Under the pieces are notes generated by a model. That model was not told the DNA's origin. It was given only the letters and a program-made list of their open reading frames with translations, and ran no database searches. A stretch of 64,000 nt of DNA from Cryptomeria japonica (lineage: Eukaryota > Streptophyta > Pinopsida > Cupressales > Cupressaceae), in the NCBI RefSeq assembly GCF_030272615.1, contig NC_081415.1, positions 420,166,257-420,230,256 of the forward strand, in the 5' to 3' direction. Positions 12,601 through 24,600 of the stretch are shown piece by piece; positions within the stretch are counted from its first letter, which is position 1, and every line of letters starts with the position of its first letter. Made by a program: the position numbers and the translations under genes.

Positions 12601-15600
12601 CTTGCTATCTCCTCCCACTCTCCCACTCTCCCACTCTCCCTTCATATGTTCTTTAGTCATAAAGGATTTCCCCTCCCAACTACAACTTTAGCTAACACTT
12701 CGGCTTTTGCTTCTTGGTGGACTCAAACTTTTTGTCAAAAATCCATCAGTTCCTTCAACAATCATCTTCAATCTCCTTTGTCATTCTCTTTGCTCTCTTA
12801 TTCATAGGGATCCTCTCACCCTTTCTTTTGTTGATTAGTGACCACTTGGAAATTATTTCCTTCTTTATTAGGTTGTATGACCATTAATTCCTGAGAGTAA
12901 GTCTTCTGCTGGTATCACATTCCTCTTCTTTCCTTCAGTTCCTCTCTTCATATCATTCTGTTTGTTGTCTGCATTGTTCTTAGTCCCTCTCGGCTCAAAG
13001 GTCTTCTAGGATGATGAAATGGCATGCAATTAGAATTGGTAATTTGTGCAGAAGGCGATCAACTTCCTTGTTAATAGTTAGGTTTTCCCAAATGGCATCT
13101 TTGGGGACCTCTCTCCTACAAGCTTCCCTCCGAATGTGTTCTTTTAGTGAAATATCCCACAATTTCACCAAATCTTGTGTAAGATAATCTCCATTTTTTC
13201 GATGGCTTGCACAAGTTCGTCCATGGGCTGTCCCATTACATCACCATGATTCTCGTCCATACTCTATATTTTACCAGGATTCAACGAGTCAACAATACCA
13301 AATGTTTACTCGCTAACTCTACTAAATGGGTATCATGAAAGTAAATTGAATAATAGATAAATATGGTAATAATAATTTACAGCAATGATGTCATAAAGAT
13401 CTGACTTTCCATTCATTCATGAGATTTTGCAATAGATGCAAGAATTCACATATGTGGTCCCGGCCATGTGTACAATGAGAAATATATAGAATAGCCGACA
13501 GTTGAGAACTACCAACTATTAGGAACTAACTTTCCAATTACAATGAAACTAATATGATTATCTACGTACTACAGACTTAAACAATTTGCAAACAAGTTGT
13601 TCATGATAAAGGTCATGAAAACCCTCAAATTGCACCATATAAATCTCTTCATGGATGTCTCCATTTAGGAAGGCTCTTTGAACATCCATCTAATACACCT
13701 TCCAACCAAATTGAGTAGCATTAGAGAGAAGCAACTGAAATGTGACCATCTTAGCAGTAGCAGCAAAAGTTTCTTCAAAGTCTACCCCCTCATGTTGCAA
13801 ATATCCCTTAGCAACTGAATGTGTCTTGAACTTGTCTAAAGAACAATAAGCTTTGCATCTAATGGGCTTTCTACCTAGAGGTAAATCAACCAACTCAAGA
13901 ATATGATTCTTCATCAATGCATCATACTCAATTTCCCTGCTGCCTCAGATCAGAAAACTTCTATGCTTCCAAACCCTAAGGACATCAAAAGATAAAGCAA
14001 AATGAACATGCTCTAAAACTGAACCAACAATTTGTTTTCCTTTTCTCTGTGGTCATTGATCTGATTGATGAAGTTCATCCTCATGTACATCATCTAAAGG
14101 GGAATAATACCACTTAGGTCTTTGATGTGCATCAGGCACATGTTATAAAGGCAAGATTTCTGGAGGAGTCTATGCCTGAGTGAGAACACTTTTGGTCCCT
14201 ACATCTCTGATAGACAAGTGGATAATAACTAGCTAAAGCCTTATGCAAAGGCTGCCCTGGTTGATGAGAGGCTTCATCTTTCAAAGGTTACCATAATATT
14301 ATATTCAAGAACTTCATTGACCTCTTGTTGAACATAAGAAAAACCAACATCTCAAATATTCATGGAGGGCTGGATCGCTTTTCAACTTGTGACCTTAGTT
14401 CTTAGTTATTGCTGAAACAATAACCTGCAGCAAATTCTAAATTTTGATATGGCTTCAAATGCATTTAGTATTCATGCTCTTAGGGCTTTATAATGAATTG
14501 AAAATTTGAAAACCTGACAATGAGAAATTCTTATAAAGATATTGATGTCTTTGCCACAACTGAAATTAGACAAGTATTCAGCCCGTGTCAATTTATTTTC
14601 CTTGAAATACTAGACTAGTGATTGAACAAGATCCTTCTACAATCATTCATATCCAAATGTGACCTGGATATAACACTGCCATATTCAGATGGAACATGAA
14701 AATTCTGGTGTATGATGTCCATCTTCATGACGCATGTGACATATATCTGTACATCAGACATTTAGATGCAGGTACAACAGGGATATTCTGGAGTATCCAG
14801 TAAATTAATCTGCTTCTAGAACCAAAGTTTGCAACACTATTTGAAGGAGTAAAGGGAGATAGGAAAGGTAGAGAAAATTGTTCTTACGATGGTAAATGAG
14901 TCATAGCAAACAGCAAAAGGAATTAAGATTTGACTTGTCACTGATGTCTTTCAAATTCACTTGTTGTTTTCCTTGTATTTTCCTTCAAAACTTGATCAAC
15001 TGTCAGTTCCCTACAAGAAAAAAGTGTAATATACATCCAGGGGTAAATATTGGAGTTATTAGTTAAAAAACACATATTAACCTGAACTGTCAATTTAGAC
15101 AAACGTGTAAGGTTGGTATTGCACTGGTACAGAGTCTCAAAGACCAAAGGTTGAAGGGGCAATGTTATAAGAATATGCCAACTGTTTCACAAGGGTCCAT
15201 TGCCATATGTTATGAGCTGACACACCTTCAAGATGCAATAAGAGAGCAAAAATCCTCCAAAAATTTACCATACAATTTGATGCAATTCTGTATTAATTTC
15301 TCAATAAAGTCAGAAACAAATCACTTTCCTTTTGCAGCAATCCCTACTACAATACTATAAACCCCTACACACAAAAGGCCCTGTAGAAACTTGCAGCAAT
15401 AGTTTCATCACCCACTACATTTCTCCCACTGTATGATCTCCTGTTTCATTGTCCACTTTAAATACAAGGGCTATGGCATACTTTCTTTTCATTCTTTCTT
15501 TGAGGTAAGAAACTTGTTGTATTATTGAAACAAATATCTACTTGACAAATAGTTAGGCAACATTAATGCCATCTTTTATAAGGTTACTATTAGCTAATGT

Positions 15601-18600
15601 AATCTGTCTACTTCTCTTGAAAAGCTAGAGATTCAGCTCAAAGATTCCTTTCCAGTCAGGTCTTGACTATGTTGCATAGCTAAGAGGCCTATGTGATTTG
15701 TTAACAAGGGGGCATTTGCTGGTATAAAACCAAGTTTGGACAAAGATTAGAAATCGGATGATTCCGGAACACAAATCTGGACATTCCTTCCAATTGTTAA
15801 TCATCGTCCAAACTTGTTTTTACCAGTAAATGCCCCCTTGTTAACAAATCATGACTGGAAATGAACCTTGGAGCTGGATCTCTAGCTTTTCAAGAGAACT
15901 AGGGTGATCTATTGTTTCATTTAGAGCTGGTTGTGCTAAAACCACCATCAACAGTAAGCAACATTAAAGCCATCTTTTACAGGGCTACTATTTACTAGTG
16001 TAATCTGTCAGCACAAATAATTGCTCTTGGAAACAAGCTAAATATTAATGATAATGACCGGATGCATAATTAGGAACAGCAATTTCATGTTAGCAATTAC
16101 ATCCACAACTTATGACTCTTTACACTTGTGAAACTCTCTCAATTTACCTTACACAAATGTAATACTTCCTGTCTGCCGATTCTATTACATTTATCAAAGA
16201 AACAATAGTAGTAACATAATGATCTTATCCAGCAGATAAACTTATAGTTTCCCACTTGTGCAGTTGTTTCGATTTTCATACATAAAAATCTGTTCATTAA
16301 CAAAAAGTGATTTAAACTTATTGCTCAAACATACCACGATGCTTAGACTGTTGAGCATGATGGGATGCTGCCTGAGCCGGAACTGATCCCTGGGGAAGAC
16401 TGACCTGTGACCCTTGCATCATATCCTTCAATAAGAAAAGAAGACAGAAAGGTTAGTACATAATAAGAAACAGTTAAAGTCACACCTAATATCATTAGTG
16501 ATCATCTAAAAATGATGTCTTAAGAGGAATTTCAAAAAACAATTATAAATAACTCATTTAAAAATAAAAATAGGTGACAAAGGTGATGGGAGCAGTAACC
16601 CTTCATATCAGGATCACAAGAACAGAGGAGAATTTAAGACAAAAGAAGGGTGGGGCAGAGAATTCCCAAAAAGAGGCTACAAGCACAGACAACATCATAC
16701 AAGTCAAGGGGAGAGGGAACTGAGATATGAACAGGATTCATCAAAAACTCAACCGTTCACAATTGAGGATTTCATCTGCCCTCACTTCACTTCCTAACAG
16801 TAAGCAGATGACATTTCTAAAGTAAGGATTGAAGAAAGTAAGTTATAAGCTGAAATAATAGACCTGGAAAATCCCACAAACAATGGCCAGCAGTGGATGC
16901 CCTAGAAGCACAGATATGGAAGGAGCAGCAAACATAAGGCCATTTCTATGCGTTAAACATTCTTTTTGGTTCGGTTCTGAGAAAAGACACGCAACTCTTT
17001 TTAACAGATGGTGGTGTTGGCAGTTTGTTGTCTGACACATGACTATCTTTTATTACAAATGTAAGAGAAAGACAAAGTGCAGGGATGTACGTTTTTCAGA
17101 AAAGATATTGATGCCATGTCTCTTCAACTGCTGGGCATTTTGTTTTTCTTGGCAGTAGCTTTTCAGCAGCTGTAATTGAACGCTATAGCATTGTGGTTGG
17201 TGTCTAAAAATGTATTGTTGCTTTGTGTTTAAAAAAAGGTTTGATGAAACAGTTTCTTGAGTATTGACAGCAGAACCTTCTTCTGTTTTGTGTGTATAGG
17301 TGGTAATTTGGAAAGCCTTCGATTGACTCATGTCTTTGATACGATGTTATGTTCTTGGACATGGGCATTACCATTATGAAAGAAGTAAAGCATTTTCAAG
17401 AATCTGTTATGCATAAAAAGATGGTATTGAACCTTTTTGGATTAATGAAAAATGATTGGTGCATTAAAAATCACAATGTCAAAATTTGCTGACGTGCCGT
17501 GGCAACATGAATACTAACAGTAGAGCATCGTTTTTGTTTTTTATATCAGTGCACAGTTGTAAAAATTGGCAGGGACGGTGATGTATTGTGGGGTTTTTCT
17601 TTTTCAGTTACTACTGCGGATATTATTCTTTTTGAACTGTTACGTGGTGGTTGTGTGAGATTTTCTGGTCTGTCGAAAGTAGTGGTAAAAATGGCTGAGC
17701 TTTGATGGACATAGGCAGAGGCTATCATTTGTTTTGGTATCGATGTTGATGATATTTTGGGGATTAGAGAGTGCTGAAACAAATACAAAAGTGAAGTTAG
17801 ATCGTGGAGTTTTTATTAAATAGATAGACAATAATGTATTCAGGTGGCTGTAAATAAAACCGGAAGATTTATAAATTGGTGGGGAGAGCTACGAGATTGA
17901 GAGCCTACAGTCTTGTAAAGGATGGATAAGAAAAATGTTTTCTAAGTAGTAAGAAAGAAGAATATGAGTAAAATGTTTCTGTGTGGTATGAAAGAAGATT
18001 TTGAGAATCAGTAGACGGCGTTGTAAGGGAGATATTTATGTTTTTTGTTGGCTAATCTTCAAAGCTTGTTTTCAGATGGACTGTTGTATGTGACCAGATT
18101 TTGTGCTTCTGAGTTGGTGATCAGTTTGAGGTTGGTGCCTTGAGAGGGTTGGTGCCCTCTGTGAGTTGAAGGTCACTGTTGTAAATTGGGTTGGTGCCCA
18201 ATTTGATTTTTGAAAGCTATAGTTGAACAGTGGTTTTTTACCCGAAAGGGTTTTCCACGTGAAATCCTATGCTCATGTGTTCATGCTTACTCTCTGATGT
18301 TTGTCTTTGTGATCTCAAGTTCTAAATTGTTAAAATACTGTTTGACAAAATGTGGATGTAAGAAAGAGCAAGAACTGGAAAAACCAGTGTGGGAATTTAC
18401 ATTGGAGAATCTCAGGAAATTGAATCATCATCCTTGGGAAGAACCTAAAGCTCATATTTTTTGGATCAAAAAAGCCATAGAGCTGGCCAAACCTCTACCA
18501 AAAACATTATATATTTTGTCATCCTTTGGCAATTATTTTGAGAATATGGATTTGAAAGGAATCCCAATTTGATACCATACATGCAATAAAGTAGGACATA

Positions 18601-21600
18601 TTACCAAACACAGCTCATATCAGCTAGCCTTTACAAAACTCAGATAAATGGTCAGACAAAAGGGTTTGGGGATGTGGAGGACAAAAGAAAGTGTCTAAAG
18701 CCAGGAAATGATATTTGTATACAAAGAATCGCCAATGATTCTTTTAGGAATAGAAATTTTCCCCTAAGCAGAAAATCAGAAAACATACGATGCCACATTG
18801 TCAGCCAGCATATAAAGTGGAGAATGAAGTTCATAATGTATCTTTAAATAACAAGAAAGTGATTTTAGACCTTGGGCAAGATGCCACATCCTACTCAGAA
18901 ATGAGAACAAAGATGGACCCAGTATCATAGCCAAATTCAGAAAGAAAAAAAGGAGAAGGCAGCCAGATATGAAACAGAATCTTTGGGAGAATCAGAATCA
19001 GATAATCTTTGGGAGAATCAGAATCTGAAACAGGTAAATGAAAGACATGCCAAATCTCCCTATCCAAGTTCTTACAATCTATAGCTATATTTGCAAAGAA
19101 AAATGAAGGGAGAATGGAATGAAACAAGAAAGACTACAAGCTAATGATCATGAGGCAATTGCAGCAGGAATGCAACAAATGGTGGCATATATGTACTTTG
19201 GACAAAGGAGGGAAGGTCCCACCACCATCTCAATGAAGGCTTTCCCTGAATGATAAGAGCTTAAATGCCCCTATCAACAATGACTGGTTTGATGCTAAAT
19301 GGAACTTTGAAAACCATATATATCAATGACCCTTGCATTGACAACTACAGTCCAAAATGGCAAAATAACACAGTTAGGGCCTCCCTGATATCATGTATTG
19401 AAAATCATAGTCCAAAATCGCAAATAACACTGTTAGGTCTCCCTGATATTATATATACTTTGGAAACCCCATTCAGTAAAAAGCATTGTACTCAGCAAGG
19501 GAGATAATTGGGTGGCATCAAGATAAATATCTTTGAAAATACTATCCATAAATTGATAAATAATATTATATAAATATGGCCCAAACAAACCACTAAACAT
19601 GGGAAGAGATATCTAGACTATTGGAGGCGGAGCAATGGCATACACATGGACATTGATTAGCGGAGATTTTGATGTAATATTGTGTAGTTGTACCCAACAA
19701 AAAGAACAATGGTAGACCAATGAAAACTCATTCAGAAAAAGACTTCATTACTCAAACATCATAAATGGCCATCAAGCCCAAAGAATATCTTCTCTTGGAC
19801 TGACCAGAGTAAAGGCTTTTGCAATATCACAGAAAAACTAGTTACGATTTTGGTATCTCCAAGTTGGCTTATGTAAAATTGGATATTAGATTCTCCTATC
19901 CGCAACATCTTAGGGTCCACCCATTATCCTACTTTAGATGAATACTCAAACTGATCCCTCCCCCACTCCTCAGACAAATGTCCCTTCCAATATGAATTTG
20001 TGTGGATAAAAGCCCCAAGCTTTCATTAATTAGTGAAGAAATAGTCGCATGATTGCATACCCACTGAAGGAACTAAGATGATCAGCTTTCCACAAAACTA
20101 GAGATACATTAAAAGATGTCATAAGGATTGGAAGTAAAAAGTCCAGAACAAAATCTTTGCTGAATAAGTTGCTATAAAAGCAAACCTTGAGGAAATAAAT
20201 AATAAAAGCCATTTATAACCTGTGGCAAGGAAATGTCCCAAATACAATTGGAAAAATTGGTAGAGTTAAAACAAATATACCTGAAGGAAGAGAATTTTGG
20301 GGGGCAAAAATCAATATAAATGTGGTAAACAGGTTCAACACAAGTTTAGACAAGAATGGAATGCTATTAAAAGAGCTAAAGCTATGATCAAAGCTGTGGC
20401 AGTAAACTTCTTTGAGGTACCACTTTGAGAGGACCCAAGGTACAATGTAGCAGAAAGAAATCAGATACTGAGTTCAATCCCCCAGCTGATTACTGGAAGT
20501 CAAAAAGATTTAAACTTGATGCAAAAAGACAAAGCCCTTGGACACAATGGACTCACAGCTGGATTTTTTCAAGTTTTTTTGAATTTGGTGAGGATGAAAA
20601 TCACTGTCATAGGAATGAGTCCAAGAAATCCAGTGAGTTCCTGAAAGCATTTAACAGCATCTCTCTCCAGATTTCAAGCCTATATCACTCTGTAACACAA
20701 TTCTAGAAGGTGATATTGAAGATGACTGCAGAGAGACTAAGAGGCATACCTTGAGAAATCATTCTCCAAACATAGAGGCTTTGTTATGGTTAGACAAATG
20801 TTAGACAGTATCATCATGACACATAATATTTTGCATTTACCCTAAACAGACAAGGAAAGAGACACAATATTTAAATTAGATATAGCCAGCTCAGACAATC
20901 ATCTCCTAAATTTCGTGTTAGATAGGAATTGCCAACCCCAGAAATAATTAATATCTTGTCCATTCTGCCCCTACAGCTGCATTGTGATGCATGATTTGCT
21001 GCAAAATTAGAAAGAGAATTATTTAAGATTAGGAATTAAATCACGTATTATGGGTATTTCTTCTTCTGGCAAGAAACCATTCATGATAAAAACTTAAATT
21101 TCTTTTTGTTTGGTTGTTTCTGCCAATATGCTAGAGAAGAAAAGGCATCTTAAATTGAAGAAAAAAATAGAAATAACCTTTGATTAATGGTTTAGTAATA
21201 ATTGATAATGGAATCCTTTTGGTGAGACTTGTTTGAAACTAAATTTTGATGCAGTGACAAACTAAGATAAAGTCTTAAAGCAGAAGGACAAAAACAAATA
21301 ACATGAAGCTACTGCACAAAGAAGCAGAGCTTAAAAGCTTCAGATGTGTTAGCATTACACTTGGTAATGAAAGAAACTTTGGGATGGACATTTAAGGAAA
21401 TGAAAGGGACTCAAAATGAAATGGAATTAAAAATGATATAAAAAATTTTAAGTCATGTCCCCTATCAAGAAAGAATTAATAATATTATTTTAAGTTGGGC
21501 AAGGTAAATTATATTTTTGGGGCAGCTTAATAATATTGATATTATAATATAAAAACTAAAAGTGTTATTAACACTTCATTATAAAAAGTATGTATTTTTA

Positions 21601-24600
21601 TATAATTTGGAGGGAAAGGAATAAAAAGGTAGCACTTGGTTTCATTTCATCATCTTGATTTCAATTGGCATATTCACTTGGAGCATTGCACTTGGAGCAT
21701 TGCACTTGGTAATGAAAGAAACTTTGTGGTAGACATTTAAGGAAATGAAAGGGACTCAAGATGAAATAAAATTTAAAATGATGCAGAATTTTAATGTCAA
21801 GTCCCCTATCAGGAAAGAATTAAAAATATTATTTTAAGTTAGGCCCAGTCATTTTATATTTTTGGGGCAACTTAATTATACTGATTTTAAGGTTAGGAAA
21901 TAAATCACCTCTTACGGTATTTTTCTTCTGGCAAGAAACCATTCATGATAAAAACTTAAATTTCTTTTTGTTTAGTTGTTTCTGCCAATATGCTAAAGAA
22001 GAAAAGGAAGCTTAAAATTAACAAAAAAAAAATAGAAATAACCTTCGATTAACGTTGAAGTAGTAAGAATTGATAATGGAATCCTTTTGGTGAGAGTTGT
22101 TTGAAACTAAATTTTGATGGAGTGACAAACTTAGATAAAGGCTTAAAGCAGGAGGATGGAAACAAATAACATGAAGCTTTTGCACATAGAAGCAGAAATG
22201 GATGCTTGGAAGCTTCAGAAGTGTTAGCATTACACATGGTAATGAAAGAAACTTTAGGGTAGACATTTAAGTTGCGCCTGGTAATTTTATATTTTTGGGG
22301 CAACTTAATAATATTGATTTTATGATATAAAAACTAAAAGGGCTATTAAACACTTCACTATAAAAAGTATTTTTAAATAATTTGGAGGGAAAGGAATAAA
22401 AAGGTAGCACTTGGCTTCATTTCATCTTCTTGATTTCAATCGGCATATTCACTTGGAGCATTCATGTTCAAATTCACAACCGAGGACAAAGGCATTGGCT
22501 GTTTGGGGGTCTTGGAGGATAAAAACCCTGTTGAACTACATTTTTGGAATTGGAAATGAAAACCCTAATTTCTGTCTACGGCATCCTCACACAGGGCTTG
22601 ACACAGAGCTACTTTTAGAGAGTGTGTCAAGTTTCTAAGTTGGGCAATTTGATTTGCAAGCAAATTTGTTGTTAATCATTTAGAAGGGTTTCGCCCCTGA
22701 TTTCCAAGGTTGATGGGCACTGTTCATCATCATTGTCCTGTGGATTTCTGAGTGCCACATTGAAGGAGGCCATACCAATTTTTAGAGGTGATCATATTTT
22801 TAATATTTTTGGCGAATCTGCATTTTCCAGTCATCCTTGACTGCACCAGCTTTAGGGAAGCAGACCTCACATCCCTTACTGCTGTTACATCATCATTTCC
22901 AGTTGGATGCCAATCGCCATACCCATCATTTAACATCATAAATTATTTGCAAGTTGCTGCTTTTATTCACCGAGGTTAATATTCACGGCATACTGCCCAA
23001 TCACAGCCTTTTAATCAGCCACAACCATTAAGGAGGGGGGATGAGGATCACAGCTGTTAAAGGAGGGTTTGATCACTGTAGATTGCTGTTTGAAGCTGTT
23101 TCCCAGCTGCAGGTTTTCTGTCTCTGCAGCCGCCAACTACTAGTCATCACTACAGGCCACTGCCATACATTTTGTATTGGGTTACAGTTCCAGATCTGCT
23201 CGCAGAGTTCATGCACATGCAGAATTCAGTGACTTTATATGCTGATCACAGTAGATAACTGAGTTGAGCCAGTCACTGTGTTCACATATTTTATTTCAGT
23301 TCATGCAAATTCTGAAATTCGTGGACAAATTCTGAAGGCTGCCATAGCAGCATACAGGTTGTTCCTTGAACTGATATATCTGCTGATTGATTGAAAGGGC
23401 AGTTTATGTACATGTTACAGAATCTAGGGTTTGTATATTTACCCTTGTTTTGATGTAATGCGATTCAGATCTAATCCAGATGGTTGTATTTATCTTGTTC
23501 TGCTTTCTTATTCCTGATGATGGATCATGGAGTTTGATCTGAAACGTTGAGTGAAAAAACTCACAGTTGATTCCTGAAGCTTGTATGTTAAGGGATGTCT
23601 ATTTTAAATCAGTGTTCCACGGGCGTTGGGGACGGGGGGACGGGGGGACGGGGGGGACGCGTTTCCGGGACGGGGGGACCAAGGGCCTAAATTTGGGGAC
23701 GGCGGGGGGGACGGCGGGGGGACGGCGGCGGGGGGGGTGGCGGGGTGGTGGTGCTCATATACTTGTACATATACATATAGTACTTGAAAAACTAGTTTTG
23801 AAAAGATGTATGACAGTATTACAGTGTAAGAATTACATTTGAAATGAGACTATAGGAAATTTGAAATACTAAATCTAAATACCAAGATTTCTAAGTTGTG
23901 TTGTTATATGGAGCCTAATCAAACTCGGAGGTTAGATTTTCCCTACTTCTATCAGCGCGGTTTCCCCCTATATTTTTCAACGGGGGTTTGGGGGCAGCGC
24001 CCCCAAGTTGGGGTCAAGGGGCATCGCCCCTTGCGGGGTCAAGGGGCAGCGCCCCTTGCGCGTTCCCTGTCGCGATACAGGGCGGGGTCGAGGGGCAGCG
24101 CCCCGCGAGGCCAAAAATACTTTTATTATTTTCTAAAGGCGTCGGGTGTTATTTTTCTATTGGCCCACGTCCAATTAGAGTTACCCCTTAACCCTCAAAA
24201 AACTTAAAAACTCACTTTTTTTAAAAATTTTAATTTTAAACATTGCATATAAGTGGGGGCGACAGGAGACGTCTGGGCGTCTCCCCGTCCTTGGAGAGAC
24301 GTCTGCACGTCTCTTGAAGGACAGGGAGACGCCCAAACGTCTCCCAAGGAGACGTGGAGGCGTCTCCATGTCTCTTTGGGAGACGCCCAAACGTCTCCCA
24401 AGGAGACGTCTCCACGTCTCCCTGGGAGACGCGGGGACGCGGGGACGTCTCCGCGTCCCGGCGGCGTTTGGGTGGCGGTGGCGGGACGGCGGGGGACGTC
24501 GCGTCCCCGTCCCCCCGTCCCCGAGACGTTTCTGACGGGGGGACGCGCCCAAAAAGGGGGGGGACGCGTCCCCGTGGTTCACAATTCATGCTGAATTCTG

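Larger units (their letters stand above)
9700..13258 (-). pseudogene. Ty3/gypsy-type gag-protease remnant
   Basis: Minus-strand reading begins MDENHGDVMGQPMDELVQ at 13258, with many stops. A gag-like piece follows (RWFIEGL, SSYADTHNRAMDIESED, ~11760-11830), then CCHC-type zinc knuckles (CCKCNEWGYFTRECQ and CGPSDHEYIDC, ~11160-11290). A retropepsin region comes next (NGGLGVNV, HLVGVDQNGIKPLGTL, ~10560-10780) and its end (AAKADHNRKRNTLSIENKGR, ~9960-10020). The catalytic DGGS motif reads NGGL. The protease is split by the TIR element 10017-10457. No RT or integrase belonging to it is seen. Confidence 0.7.

Noticed and set aside
18210-18572. 120-codon plus frame as a possible host gene
   Set aside because: Its C-terminal part reads as LINE ORF1 just before a broken zinc knuckle, so it is part of the decayed LINE.
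23990-24110. Bacterial or organellar insertion, because of GGGGCAGCGCCCC palindromes
   Set aside because: Flanking and interior sequence resembles local TE motifs (GGGACGGGGAC also in the MITE at 26644), and no bacterial or plastid gene is present.
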